Notes: generated from the letters alone by a model not told the origin. A stretch of DNA of 64,000 nucleotides from Mariniflexile gromovii (GCF_017814435.1 NZ_JAGJCB010000003.1:124001-188000), one strand, 5' to 3'; positions 28,199-37,664 are shown, counted from the first letter of the stretch. Translations and numbers: made by a program.

Positions 28199-29374
28199 AT
28201 GAAAAAACTAGTAATAGCATATAGTGGCGGATTGGATACGTCGTACTGTGCAGTAAGTTTATCAAAAAAGTTTGAAGTTCATGCTGTAAGTGTAAACACG
28301 GGTGGATTTACAAAAACAGAAATAGAACACATTGAATCAAACGCCTATAAAATGGGTGTTACAACTTATAAAAACATTGATGCTGTGGCTACTTTTTACC
28401 AAAAAGTAGTAAAGTATTTAATTTTTGGTAATGTATTGAAAAACAATACCTATCCACTATCTGTAAGTGCAGAGCGTATCATTCAAGCAATTGAAATTGT
28501 GGAGTACGCAAAAAGCATTGGTGCAGAATATATTGCACATGGTAGTACAGGAGCAGGAAACGACCAAGTGCGTTTCGATATGATTTTTCAAACATTGGCA
28601 CCAGAAATTCAAATCATCACCCCAATTAGAGATGAGAAATTAACCAGACAACAAGAAATCGACTATTTAAAAGAAAATGGTATCGATATGTCTTGGGAAA
28701 AAGCAAAATACTCGGTTAACAAAGGACTTTGGGGAACCAGCGTTGGTGGTTCAGAAACCTTAACGTCTGATAAACCATTGCCAGACAACGCTTACCCATC
28801 GCAGTTAAAACATGCTGAAGATGAAAAAGTGAAATTAACTTTTGAAAAGGGCGAATTAGTTGCTGTAAACGGGATTGAAAACGACCCTGAAATTAACATA
28901 GAAACCTTAAACAATCTTGCAAAAGCCTACGCTATTGGTCGCGATATTCACGTGGGAGATACCATAGTAGGTATAAAAGGACGTGTTGGTTTTGAAGCGC
29001 CAGCAGCTTTAATTACTATCAAAGCGCATCATTTATTGGAAAAACACACGCTTACCAAATGGCAATTGCAGCATAAAGAATATTTAGCAAGTTTCTATGG
29101 TATGCATTTACATGAAGGTCAGTATTTAGACCCCGTAATGCGAAACATTGAAGCCTTTTTACAAAGCAGTCAAGAGGTTGTAAGTGGTGACGTTACGGTA
29201 ACTTTAAGACCATACCATTTCACCTTAGATGGTATTACTTCTGAACACGATTTAATGAGTGCGAAATTTGGAAGTTACGGTGAAGAAAATAAAGGTTGGA
29301 CAGCCGATGAAGCGAAAGGGTTTATTAAAATCTTCGGAAATCAAAATAAAATTTATCATCAAGTTAATTCTTAA
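28199..29374 (+). CDS. argG: Argininosuccinate synthase
   Basis: It joins citrulline and aspartate with ATP to form argininosuccinate. The 391-residue protein begins with the ATP pyrophosphatase loop AYSGGLDTSYCAVSL (residues 8-22). It has AHGSTGAGNDQVRFD near residues 114-128 and the GMHLHEGQYLDPVMRNIEAF region in the C-terminal domain. It lies third in the operon, before its precursors' genes, so the order is not that of the pathway. It is followed by a perfect 33-nt palindrome. Confidence 0.97.
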   Translation: MKKLVIAYSGGLDTSYCAVSLSKKFEVHAVSVNTGGFTKTEIEHIESNAYKMGVTTYKNIDAVATFYQKVVKYLIFGNVLKNNTYPLSVSAERIIQAIEIVEYAKSIGAEYIAHGSTGAGNDQVRFDMIFQTLAPEIQIITPIRDEKLTRQQEIDYLKENGIDMSWEKAKYSVNKGLWGTSVGGSETLTSDKPLPDNAYPSQLKHAEDEKVKLTFEKGELVAVNGIENDPEINIETLNNLAKAYAIGRDIHVGDTIVGIKGRVGFEAPAALITIKAHHLLEKHTLTKWQLQHKEYLASFYGMHLHEGQYLDPVMRNIEAFLQSSQEVVSGDVTVTLRPYHFTLDGITSEHDLMSAKFGSYGEENKGWTADEAKGFIKIFGNQNKIYHQVNS

Positions 29375-29389
29375 TTTGATTTGAAACTC

Positions 29390-29422
29390 AGACCTCTCAG
29401 GTTTTAAAAACCTGAGAGGTCT
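29390..29422. repeat. AGACCT...AGGTCT palindromic hairpin between argG and argC
   Basis: AGACCTCTCAGGTTTT (29390-29405) and AAAACCTGAGAGGTCT (29407-29422) form perfect 16-bp arms around one base. Confidence 0.85.
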
Positions 29423-29441
29423 TGAAAAGAAAAGATTGCAA

Positions 29442-30425
29442 ATGAAAAATATCAAAGTAGGTATTATTGGAGGCGCAGGTTACACAGCGGGCGAGTTAAT
29501 TAGATTGTTAATTAACCACCCTAACGCAGAGCTTGATTTTGTGTACAGTACTTCCAATGCAGGTAATAAGATTAGCAACATCCACCAAGATTTAATGGGG
29601 GATTTAGATGTGAAATTCACAGATACTGTCAACCCAAATGTTGATGTGTTGTTCTTATGTTTAGGTCATGGAAATTCAGTGAAGTTTTTATCGGCTAATA
29701 CGTTTTCAGCTACCACTAAAATTATCGATTTAGGAAACGATTTCCGACTTGAAAAAGATAAAGTTTTTAATGGAAAAACTTTTGTTTACGGGTTGCCTGA
29801 ATTACAAAGAGATGCTGTTAAAAAAGCAGATTATATAGCAAATCCAGGTTGTTTTGCTACTGCTATTCAATTGGCTTTGTTGCCGCTTGCTGAAAAAGGA
29901 TTGTTGCATAACGATGTGCATATTAATGCGGTTACGGGCGCTACAGGTGCTGGAACTTCATTGTCTGAAACCTCGCATTTCCCATGGAGAGATAATAACT
30001 TTTCATATTACAAACCGTTTACGCATCAGCATTTAGGTGAAATTAATCAGTCGGTTAAACAATTACAGAATGGTTTTACTTCTGAAATTTTGTTTATGCC
30101 AAACCGAGGTAATTTTTCCAGAGGAATTTTTGCAACGGTATATACCAATTTTGAAGGCACTTTAGAAGGAGCAAAAGCCCTATTTGAGGCATTTTATAAA
30201 GATGCCAAATTTACATTTGTTTCTGATGAGGTGTTGCATTTGAAACAAGTAGTAAACACCAATAAGTGTTTAATTCATTTACATAAACACAACAACAAAT
30301 TATTAGTAACAAGTATTATTGATAATTTATTAAAAGGAGCTTCGGGTCAAGCCATACAGAATATGAATTTGATGTTTGGTTTGGAAGAAACCACAGGATT
30401 GCAATTAAAAGCGACTTATTTTTAA
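29442..30425 (+). CDS. argC: N-acyl-gamma-glutamyl-phosphate reductase
   Basis: It reduces N-acylglutamyl phosphate to the semialdehyde with NADPH. I start it at the ATG at 29442 (MKNIKVGIIGGAGYTAGELI, 327 residues); the TTG two codons upstream adds nothing. The GGAGYT dinucleotide motif is at residues 10-15, and the catalytic cysteine is C137 in ANPGCFATA. C-terminal motifs include FMPNRGNFSRGIF. It belongs to the arginine operon. The gap to proC contains two CCCTTTGG-type repeats. Confidence 0.96.
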   Translation: MKNIKVGIIGGAGYTAGELIRLLINHPNAELDFVYSTSNAGNKISNIHQDLMGDLDVKFTDTVNPNVDVLFLCLGHGNSVKFLSANTFSATTKIIDLGNDFRLEKDKVFNGKTFVYGLPELQRDAVKKADYIANPGCFATAIQLALLPLAEKGLLHNDVHINAVTGATGAGTSLSETSHFPWRDNNFSYYKPFTHQHLGEINQSVKQLQNGFTSEILFMPNRGNFSRGIFATVYTNFEGTLEGAKALFEAFYKDAKFTFVSDEVLHLKQVVNTNKCLIHLHKHNNKLLVTSIIDNLLKGASGQAIQNMNLMFGLEETTGLQLKATYF

Positions 30426-30426
30426 A

Positions 30427-30535
30427 AGCCCCATCTAATTTCCCTAAAGGGGAGGAAAAGATTGTGGTTAAAGAAGATTAATAATGATTAAAAACGCTCC
30501 AGTTCCCTTCCTTTGGAGGGGTTAGGGGAGGCAAA
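30427..30535. repeat. Two diverged CCCTTT/AAAGGG repeats between argC and proC
   Basis: GCCCCATCTAATTTCCCTAA plus AGGGGAGG lie at 30427-30458. TTCCTTTGGAGGGGTTAGGG lies at about 30506-30526. Both resemble the 28163-28197 element. Confidence 0.55.
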
Positions 30536-30545
30536 AAGAGTTAAC

Positions 30546-31340
30546 ATGAAAATAGCCATTATAGGAACTGGAAATTTAGGAAGTTCTATTGCGAAAGGAC
30601 TTATCAATAATAGGTCGTTTACATCGTTATATTTAGCTGATAAAAACACCGCGAATGTTGATGTTTATAAAACTGAAGAATATGTTACCGTTACACACGA
30701 TAATGTGCTGGCAGTTGAAAACAGCGACATGGTTATTTTTGCATTGCAACCAAAACATATTAATGCTGTTTTGGAAAGTGTAGCATCGAAAATAACAGAT
30801 AAACATATTATTATTTCGGTGGCTGCTGGTGTTGAAATCCCAAGGATAGAGGGCATTATTGGAAAGGATAAAAACATTATTCGTGTGATGCCAAACACTG
30901 CGATTTCTATTGGAAAATCCATGACTTGTATTGCAGCTAACACTAAGGCGCATGATAAAGTAGCCTTGGCGCAAGATGTGTTTAACCAATTAGGCACTAC
31001 ATTGGTTATTCCTGAAGATTTAATTCAAGCAGCAACGGTAATTTGTGCTAGTGGTATTGCGTTTTGGATGCGCCTTGTGCGTGCTACAACACAAGGAGCT
31101 ATTCAGTTAGGTTTTGAAGCCCACGAAGCACACCAATTGGCTACACAAACGTGTTATGGTGCTGCGAGTTTATTGTTGGAATCTGGTAGACACCCAGAAC
31201 AGGAAATAGATCGTGTTACTACACCAAGTGGCTGTACCATTGAAGGGTTAAATGCTATGGAACATCAAGGTTTAAGCTCTGCTTTGATACAAGGTATTGT
31301 GGCTTCTTTCGAGAAAATTAATCAAATTAAAAAGAATTAA
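30546..31340 (+). CDS. proC: Pyrroline-5-carboxylate reductase
   Basis: It performs the final step of proline synthesis. I start it at 30546 (MKIAIIGTGNLGSSIAKGLI, 264 residues); the longer frame from 30513 is translated repeat sequence. The NADP motif GTGNLGSS is at residues 8-15, and the C-terminal signature TPSGCTIEGLNAMEHQG is intact. The gene is embedded among arginine genes and spaced one base from argD, implying joint control of proline and arginine synthesis from glutamate. Confidence 0.95.
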   Translation: MKIAIIGTGNLGSSIAKGLINNRSFTSLYLADKNTANVDVYKTEEYVTVTHDNVLAVENSDMVIFALQPKHINAVLESVASKITDKHIIISVAAGVEIPRIEGIIGKDKNIIRVMPNTAISIGKSMTCIAANTKAHDKVALAQDVFNQLGTTLVIPEDLIQAATVICASGIAFWMRLVRATTQGAIQLGFEAHEAHQLATQTCYGAASLLLESGRHPEQEIDRVTTPSGCTIEGLNAMEHQGLSSALIQGIVASFEKINQIKKN

Positions 31341-31341
31341 A

Positions 31342-32469
31342 ATGCCATTATTTGACGTTTATCCTTTATATAATGTAACCCCTGTTTCGGGAAAAGATAT
31401 GCTCGTTTACGACGATGCGGGAATTGAATATTTAGACCTTTACGGAGGTCATGCCGTAATATCTATTGGACATTCACACCCAAAATATGTGGAGGCTGTT
31501 AGCAATCAAGTTTCAACTTTAGGGTTTTATTCGAACGCGATTCAAAATCCGCTGCAAGTTGAACTTGCCAATAAAATTGAAGCCCTTTCTGGTTGTAAGG
31601 GTTATGAGTTGTTTTTGTGTAATTCTGGCGCAGAAGCTAATGAGAATGCTTTAAAATTAGCGTCGTTTAAAGCAGGAAAATCGCGTGTTATTGCGTTTAA
31701 CAATGGGTTTCATGGGCGTACATCGGCGGCGGTAGCGGCCACCGATAATAAAAATATTGTCGCGCCAATTAATGCACAACAGCAAGTTACTTTTTTAGCA
31801 TTGAATGATATTGAAGGCGTTAAAAGAGAATTGGAAAAAGGTGATGTTTGTGCGGTGATTGTAGAATTTATTCAAGGCGTTGGTGGTTTAGACCAAGGGA
31901 CAGCCGAATTTTTCGAGCAAGTTGATAAACTTTGTAAAGCAAACAATACCTATTTTATTGCAGATGAGGTGCAATCAGGTTACGGACGTTCGGGTAAATT
32001 CTTCGCGTTTCAGTATTACAACGTAACACCAGAAGTTATTTCAATAGCCAAAGGTATGGGGAATGGGTTCCCGATTGGCGGTATTTTAATTCACCCAAGT
32101 ATTGAAGCAAAACATGGGATGTTAGGTACCACGTTTGGTGGCAATCATTTAGCTTGTGCTGCTGGTTTAGCTGTTTTAAATGCGATTGAAGATGAGAAGT
32201 TGATTGCCAACGTTAACGATATTTCCGACTATTTTATTTCTATAGCTAAAACCATTCCGCAGATTAAAAATATCAAAGGAAAAGGCTTGATGATTGGTTT
32301 GGAATTCGACTTTGAAGTTGGAGAACTAAGAAAAAAGCTTATTTACGAACATCGTATATTTACAGGTGGTGCTTCTAACAAAAAACTGATTAGAATTTTG
32401 CCACCATTAACTATTAAAAAAGAACATGTAGATCAATTTTTTGAAGCTTTAAAAAAGGCTTTAAGCTAA
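31342..32469 (+). CDS. argD: N-acylornithine aminotransferase
   Basis: This PLP aminotransferase makes N-acylornithine from the semialdehyde. It starts at the ATG at 31342 (MPLFDVYPLYNV, 375 residues), one base after the proC stop. The PLP lysine is K237 in SIAKGMGNGFP, with FNNGFHGRTSAAVAATDN and ADEVQSGYGRSGKFF visible upstream. It belongs to the class III family and is of normal length. Given the succinyl-type carbamoyltransferase in the operon, N-succinylornithine is the likely product, but the sequence alone cannot separate acetyl from succinyl. Confidence 0.93.
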   Translation: MPLFDVYPLYNVTPVSGKDMLVYDDAGIEYLDLYGGHAVISIGHSHPKYVEAVSNQVSTLGFYSNAIQNPLQVELANKIEALSGCKGYELFLCNSGAEANENALKLASFKAGKSRVIAFNNGFHGRTSAAVAATDNKNIVAPINAQQQVTFLALNDIEGVKRELEKGDVCAVIVEFIQGVGGLDQGTAEFFEQVDKLCKANNTYFIADEVQSGYGRSGKFFAFQYYNVTPEVISIAKGMGNGFPIGGILIHPSIEAKHGMLGTTFGGNHLACAAGLAVLNAIEDEKLIANVNDISDYFISIAKTIPQIKNIKGKGLMIGLEFDFEVGELRKKLIYEHRIFTGGASNKKLIRILPPLTIKKEHVDQFFEALKKALS

Positions 32470-32474
32470 CATGT

Positions 32475-32600
32475 AAATTAAAATACTGAACTAAAAACTT
32501 AGAAAGTCTGAGAATTTAAAGTTTAGAAAAATAAGTTGTAAAGTTTCTAAGTATCAAAGCTTTGAATCTCAGAAACTTTGAAGCTTTGCAACTAAAAAAT
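32475..32600. repeat. Degenerate A/T-rich tandem repeat between argD and proA
   Basis: Imperfect copies of AAACTTAGAAAGTTT and its complement recur through the gap. No gene is visible. Confidence 0.55.
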
Positions 32601-32607
32601 TAAAAAA

Positions 32608-33804
32608 ATGAATACTTTATTAAACATAGAAACAAGAAACGCTGTATTACTTAAAATGGCAGAACTTTTAGAACAAGAAAGAGCTGCTATTATGAAGATA
32701 AATAAAGCAGATTTAGATGCTTATGATGGCGATGATATTTCTATGTACGATCGATTAAAAGTAGATGACTCCAAAGTGGATGAGATGATTAAATCTGCAA
32801 AACATTTGGCTTCACAAGAAGATCCAGTTGGTGTAGAACGTTTCAGTTTTAAACACGATAACGGGATGCAGGTCTATAATAAAACGGCATCATTTGGAAC
32901 GATTTTGATTATTTATGAATCACGTCCCGATGTTACCGTAGAGGCTGCAGGAATTGCTTTTAAATCGGGAAATAAAATTTTATTAAAAGGCGGAAAAGAA
33001 TCTTTAAAATCGAATTTAAAGATTGTTGAATTATGGCATCAAGCATTAAAAAGTCAAGGAGCTTCAACTGATTGGGTTGAATATTTACAATTCAACAGAA
33101 CCGAAACCCAAGCGTTTTTAGAAAAACCAACACAGAAACTCGATTTAATCGTGCCTCGTGGTGGCGAACGTTTAATTGCCTTCGTAAAAGAACATGCATC
33201 GTGTCCTGTAATCATCAGTGGACGTGGTAATAATTTTGTGTATGTCCATAAGGAAGCCGATTTAGACCTTGCTTTAAAAGTCATCATCAATGCAAAAACA
33301 GCTAAAATTTCAGCATGTAACGCATTGGATAAAGTACTGATTGATAAAAACCTTCCTAATAAAGAAGCATTTATTAAAAATTTGATTTCAAAATTAAAGG
33401 AATTTAAAGTGCAGATTTTAGGAGATGAAGCCATTTCAAAGTTTGAAGGTGTTGAAGCTATTGTATCGGATGCTATTTGGTATCAAGAATTTTTGGATTA
33501 CAAAATTGCGATTGCTGAAATAAATTCAAATGAAGACACTATTGCGATGATCAATAAGTATTCTGGAGGTCATTCATCATCAATCATCACAAAAAATGAT
33601 GCAGTTGCCGAAACATTTATGGCAAATGTAGATACAGCGGCGGTTTATCATAATGCATCAACACGTTTTACTGATGGAAGCCAATTAGGCTTGGGCGGGG
33701 AATTAGCCATAAGTACTGATAAGTTACACCAACGTGGTCCCATAGGTTTACAACATTTAGTAACTAATAAATGGTATGTTCATGGTAATGGACAAATAAG
33801 ATAA
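32608..33804 (+). CDS. proA: Gamma-glutamyl phosphate reductase
   Basis: It reduces glutamyl-5-phosphate to the semialdehyde for proline. The 398-residue ALDH-fold protein has the nucleophile C237 in KISACNALDKVL, the NADPH-site VPRGGERLI motif near residue 182, and the C-terminal HASTRFTDGSQLGLGGE signature. It comes before proB, the reverse of the E. coli order. About 77 bp separate the two. Confidence 0.97.
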   Translation: MNTLLNIETRNAVLLKMAELLEQERAAIMKINKADLDAYDGDDISMYDRLKVDDSKVDEMIKSAKHLASQEDPVGVERFSFKHDNGMQVYNKTASFGTILIIYESRPDVTVEAAGIAFKSGNKILLKGGKESLKSNLKIVELWHQALKSQGASTDWVEYLQFNRTETQAFLEKPTQKLDLIVPRGGERLIAFVKEHASCPVIISGRGNNFVYVHKEADLDLALKVIINAKTAKISACNALDKVLIDKNLPNKEAFIKNLISKLKEFKVQILGDEAISKFEGVEAIVSDAIWYQEFLDYKIAIAEINSNEDTIAMINKYSGGHSSSIITKNDAVAETFMANVDTAAVYHNASTRFTDGSQLGLGGELAISTDKLHQRGPIGLQHLVTNKWYVHGNGQIR

Positions 33805-33881
33805 GCCCATAATGGGCATTTAAAAATAAGCGAACGCTTGTAGTAGATATTAATACAATTAAGGAGCGAAGGTTTAAATAG

Positions 33882-34643
33882 ATGAAGAAAAAACGCATAT
33901 TACTAAAAGTTGGTTCTAATACGCTTACTAAAGAGACTGATAATATCTCTAGAGGTAAAATTGAGGATTTAGCAAATCAAATCGCAAAACTTCAAGATAC
34001 TTGTGAGTTTGTAATTGTGAGTTCTGGAGCCATTGCAGCAGCAAAACAGTTTGTAAAGCTGGAAAGTAAAGGTAAAGAAATTACGGTTAAACAGGCTTTA
34101 GCATCTATTGGTCAGCCACATTTAATCCGTATTTACCAAGAAATTTTTAGAGAGTGCGGACTTTTAACATCGCAGTGTCTGTTGTCGTATTCCGATTTTG
34201 AAAAGGAACAAAGTAGAACAAACATTGTAAATACCATTAATGTGTTGGTTGCCAATAATTATATTCCCATTATTAATGAAAATGATACGGTTGCAACAGA
34301 CGAGATTAAATTTGGTGACAATGATAAATTAGGTGCTTTAACAGCGTCTCTTTTAAAAGCCGATTTATTTATAATTGCAACAAACACAAATGGCATTTAT
34401 ACCAAAGAATCGATGGAAAACGGTACGCCAAAAACCATTGAAGTAGTAGAGGATTTTGATGCCTTACTAAAGCAAGTTGTTAGCTCAAAATCAAAACACG
34501 GAAGCGGTGGCATGCTATCTAAAATTGAAGCTGCAACCGTTACCAAAAATGCAAACATAGAAACTTGGATTGTAAACGGGTTGGAAGATAATTTCATTTT
34601 GAATGCCTTCGATAATAAAATTCAGTTTACCAAAATAAAATAG
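33882..34643 (+). CDS. proB: Glutamate 5-kinase, short form without PUA domain
   Basis: It phosphorylates glutamate, the first committed step to proline. The 253-residue amino-acid kinase domain has KVGSNTLT at residues 9-16, VSSGAIAAA near residue 46 and the INENDTVATDEIKFGDND substrate loop near residue 136. E. coli ProB has about 367 residues because of a C-terminal PUA domain, which is absent here; feedback behaviour may therefore differ. It ends at the 33-nt palindrome 34651-34683. Confidence 0.94.
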   Translation: MKKKRILLKVGSNTLTKETDNISRGKIEDLANQIAKLQDTCEFVIVSSGAIAAAKQFVKLESKGKEITVKQALASIGQPHLIRIYQEIFRECGLLTSQCLLSYSDFEKEQSRTNIVNTINVLVANNYIPIINENDTVATDEIKFGDNDKLGALTASLLKADLFIIATNTNGIYTKESMENGTPKTIEVVEDFDALLKQVVSSKSKHGSGGMLSKIEAATVTKNANIETWIVNGLEDNFILNAFDNKIQFTKIK

Positions 34644-34650
34644 CAGCTAA

Positions 34651-34683
34651 AGACCATACAGGTTTTTAAAACCTGTATGGTCT
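34651..34683. repeat. AGACC...GGTCT palindromic hairpin between proB and argF'
   Basis: AGACCATACAGGTTTT and AAAACCTGTATGGTCT form perfect 16-bp arms around a single T. A weaker hairpin, CAAGGTTTGAAAGCCTTG, follows at 34700-34717. Confidence 0.85.
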
Positions 34684-34746
34684 GGAAATATAAGTTATCC
34701 TTCAAGGTTTGAAAGCCTTGTAGGTATTAAGAATAATATTAAAAAC

Positions 34747-35685
34747 ATGAAACATTATACCTCCATACAAGATATTAGTGATATCAATATTTGGATTCAG
34801 GAAGCTAAAGCATTAAAAAGAAATCCACTTAATTATAAAGACTTAGGAAAAAACAAAACACTAGGTTTATTGTTCTTTAATTCAAGTTTACGTACACGTT
34901 TAAGCACGCAAAAAGCTGCTTTAAATTTAGGAATGGACCCTATTGTAATGAATGTTTCTGGTGATGCATGGGGTATTGAGTTTGGAGATGGTACCATTAT
35001 GAATGGCAATACGGCAGAACATATAAAAGAAGCTGCGGCAGTGGTTTCTCAATATTGCGATATTATTGCGGTAAGAGCATTTCCTACGTTAACAGATAAA
35101 GAAAAGGATGAAAGCGAGCACGTATTAAAGTCGTTTGTAAAATACGCATCAGTGCCTATTGTAAACATGGAAAGTGCAACGGGTCATCCGCTGCAAGCGT
35201 TAACCGATGCGATTACCATTTCAGAAAACACCAAAAAAGAAAGACCTAAAGTAGTTTTAAGTTGGGCACCACACATTAAAGCATTACCGCATGCCGTGGC
35301 AAATAGTTTTATTGAAGCCATGCAAAAAATGGATGTGGAATTCGTGGTTACGCATCCTGAAGGTTATGAGTTAAGCCCGGAAATTATGGGAGATTCAACC
35401 GTAGTCTATAATCAAGAAGAAGCATTTAAGGATGCCGATTTTGTATATGTGAAGAACTGGAGCAATTATAACGATTATGGCAAAGTATTAAACACGGACC
35501 CCAATTGGATGATTACTAAAGAAAAATTAGGTGATGCTAAATTTATGCACTGTTTACCAGTAAGGCGTAATTTAATTGTTGAAGACGCAGTGTTGGATAG
35601 CGATAGTTCATTAGTCATTGAGCAAGCAAATAATAGAACCTATGCAGCCCAATTGGTATTGAAAAAAATATTGGAAGATTTATAA
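34747..35685 (+). CDS. argF': N-succinyl/acetylornithine carbamoyltransferase
   Basis: It transfers carbamoyl phosphate to N-acylornithine. The 312-residue protein has the carbamoyl-phosphate motif SLRTR near residues 48-52 and HCLPVRRN near residues 263-270. GDAWGIEFGDGTIMNGNTAE matches the acyl-ornithine branch rather than ordinary ornithine carbamoyltransferase. In my recollection of the family, the residue before EH in the DGD-x-x-EH loop is Glu in acetyl and Pro in succinyl enzymes; here it is Ala, which was reported to favour succinylornithine. The succinyl assignment is therefore likely but rests on a remembered alignment. Confidence 0.9.
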   Translation: MKHYTSIQDISDINIWIQEAKALKRNPLNYKDLGKNKTLGLLFFNSSLRTRLSTQKAALNLGMDPIVMNVSGDAWGIEFGDGTIMNGNTAEHIKEAAAVVSQYCDIIAVRAFPTLTDKEKDESEHVLKSFVKYASVPIVNMESATGHPLQALTDAITISENTKKERPKVVLSWAPHIKALPHAVANSFIEAMQKMDVEFVVTHPEGYELSPEIMGDSTVVYNQEEAFKDADFVYVKNWSNYNDYGKVLNTDPNWMITKEKLGDAKFMHCLPVRRNLIVEDAVLDSDSSLVIEQANNRTYAAQLVLKKILEDL

Positions 35686-35696
35686 AATCTTTAAAA

Positions 35697-36476
35697 ATGA
35701 AAGAAAAACTATCCATAGTAAAAATAGGAGGAAATATCATTGAAGACGATGCATCTTTAAGCGCGTTTTTAAAATTATTCGCCAACTTAAAAGGAAAGAA
35801 AATTTTGGTTCACGGCGGCGGAAAACGTGCCACTGCTATAGCTTCAAAATTGGGCATTAAATCGAATATGATAGAGGGAAGACGTATTACCGATGCAGAA
35901 ACCTTAGAAGTGATTACCATGGTGTATGGTGGTTTGGTAAACAAAAATATTGTCGCACAGTTACAGGCTTTACGTATTGATGCCATAGGATTAACAGGCG
36001 CCGATATCAATAGCATTTCATCAGAAAAAAGACCCGTAAAAGAGGTTGATTTTGGTTTTGTTGGCGATGTTAAAAAAGTAGCCCATAACGCCATTGACAA
36101 ATTAATTAAGGCAGATTTTACACCTGTTTTTTGCGCCATTACCCACGATGGCAACGGGCAATTGCTAAATACAAACGCCGATACCATTACATCGCAATTA
36201 GCTGTTGGTATGAGTAATTTATACGAAACCTCTATTTATTACTGTTTTGAATTAGACGGTGTTTTAAAAGATATTAACGATAAAAATTCGGTAATAAAGC
36301 ACATCGATTCTAATTTATATAAAGAATTATTGGCACAAGGCATCATTGCAGATGGGATGCTTCCAAAACTGGAAAATTGTTTTGATGCTCTCACTAATGG
36401 CGTGAACACCATAAATATGGGAAACACCAATATGTTAACCCAAGAAAACGATAATTTTACAAGAATAACTTTATAA
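35697..36476 (+). CDS. argB: N-acylglutamate kinase
   Basis: It phosphorylates the acylated glutamate. The 259-residue amino-acid kinase has KIGGNIIEDD at residues 8-17, VHGGGKRAT near residues 38-46 and the LLNTNADTITSQLA nucleotide-binding stretch near residues 157-170. It lies 11 bp after argF' and 1 bp before argE. The arginine-binding N-terminal helix of the hexameric, feedback-inhibited type is not evident, because the protein begins directly at the first strand. Confidence 0.95.
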   Translation: MKEKLSIVKIGGNIIEDDASLSAFLKLFANLKGKKILVHGGGKRATAIASKLGIKSNMIEGRRITDAETLEVITMVYGGLVNKNIVAQLQALRIDAIGLTGADINSISSEKRPVKEVDFGFVGDVKKVAHNAIDKLIKADFTPVFCAITHDGNGQLLNTNADTITSQLAVGMSNLYETSIYYCFELDGVLKDINDKNSVIKHIDSNLYKELLAQGIIADGMLPKLENCFDALTNGVNTINMGNTNMLTQENDNFTRITL

Positions 36477-36477
36477 A

Positions 36478-37551
36478 ATGGCTTTACAAGAATTAACAAA
36501 CGATGCGATTGCACTATTAAAACAGTTAATAGAAACGCAATCTTATTCATCGGAAGAAGATCAAACGGCATCACATATAGAAGCTTGGTTTAAGCGACAT
36601 GATATAGAGTATAAACGGAATAAAAATAACGTGTGGGCGGTTAATAAACATTTCGACGCCAGCAAACCAAACATGTTGTTGAATTCGCACCACGATACGG
36701 TAAAACCAAATTCAGCATATACAAAAGACCCGCTTAAAGCCATTGTTGAAGATGGTAAATTATACGGATTAGGCAGTAATGATGCAGGTGGATGCTTGGT
36801 GTCCTTAATTGCAACATTTACCCATTTTTACAATCATAAAGATTTAAAATATAATTTGATTTTAGTCGCTTCTGCGGAAGAAGAAAGCAGCGGCCCAAAC
36901 GGATTAAACTCCATGCTGAAAATCATTCCAAAGATTGACGTCGCTATTGTTGGCGAACCAACCCAGATGAATTTAGCGGTTGCCGAAAAAGGTTTGGTTG
37001 TTTTTGATGCGAAAGTGAAAGGAACGGCAAGTCATGCAGCACATCCAAATGATGATAACCCCATTTATAAGCTGATTGAAACCTTACAATGGTTTAAAGA
37101 TGTTAAGTTTGAAAAAAGTTCTGAGGCTTTAGGCGATGTGAAGTTAACGGTTACACAAATAAATGCCGGAAAACAACATAACGTAGTACCTGCTGATGTT
37201 GAATTAGTCATCGATGTACGAGTAAACGATAAATTTACCAATGCTGAAATTGCAGAATTTTTGCAAAAGAATGCACCGTGTGATAGTATTGTGCCACGTA
37301 GTTTGAATTTAAATTCATCATCAATTCCAGTAAATCATGCATTGATAAAAGCAGGAGTTGCTATGGGAAGAACAACATACGGATCACCAACATTGTCAGA
37401 CCAAGCGTGGTTGACTTGTAAATCATTAAAAATGGGGCCAGGGGATAGCACACGTTCACATTCAGCAGATGAGTTTATTTATTTACATGAAATTGAAGAA
37501 GGTATACAAATTTATGTTGAATTGTTGAATCGGGTATTAATTCCTGCGTAG
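36478..37551 (+). CDS. argE: M20-family N-acylornithine/acylcitrulline deacylase
   Basis: It removes the acyl group late in the pathway; with an acylornithine carbamoyltransferase present, the substrate is expected to be acylcitrulline. The 357-residue M20 metallopeptidase has NSHHDTVKPN (His and Asp metal ligands) near residue 69, GLGSNDAGG, and the catalytic EEE in SAEEESSGPNG. The last codons, Ile-Pro-Ala and the TAG stop, lie inside a palindromic repeat at 37539-37561, so the native C-terminus was probably replaced by repeat sequence. Confidence 0.93.
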   Translation: MALQELTNDAIALLKQLIETQSYSSEEDQTASHIEAWFKRHDIEYKRNKNNVWAVNKHFDASKPNMLLNSHHDTVKPNSAYTKDPLKAIVEDGKLYGLGSNDAGGCLVSLIATFTHFYNHKDLKYNLILVASAEEESSGPNGLNSMLKIIPKIDVAIVGEPTQMNLAVAEKGLVVFDAKVKGTASHAAHPNDDNPIYKLIETLQWFKDVKFEKSSEALGDVKLTVTQINAGKQHNVVPADVELVIDVRVNDKFTNAEIAEFLQKNAPCDSIVPRSLNLNSSSIPVNHALIKAGVAMGRTTYGSPTLSDQAWLTCKSLKMGPGDSTRSHSADEFIYLHEIEEGIQIYVELLNRVLIPA

Positions 37552-37590
37552 GCAGTAATCTAAATTGTCTGGTCGAGCGCAGTCGAGACC
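37539..37590. repeat. Two adjacent intergenic repeats overlapping the argE stop
   Basis: ATTCCTGCGTAGGCAGTAAT (37540-37559) is close to the 6598 element, and GTCTGGTCGAGCGCAGTCGA (37567-37586) belongs to the 2913/16913/39329 family. Confidence 0.7.
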
Positions 37591-37664
37591 TTAAACATCC
37601 CGATTGCGTTCAAGGATACAGAACGAATAAACAAATCAACAAATCAACGAATAAACATTAAGAA

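Noticed and set aside
30513-30545. Extended start of proC
   Set aside because: The extra 11 codons are translated palindromic repeat; the Rossmann motif starts at the ATG at 30546.
31297-31341. Extended start of argD overlapping proC
   Set aside because: The 15 extra codons overlap the proC end in another frame, and the ATG at 31342 fits the family and the 1-bp spacing.
32475-32600. Possible CRISPR-like array
   Set aside because: The repeats are short, imperfect, AT-rich and without regular spacers; no cas genes are in the window.
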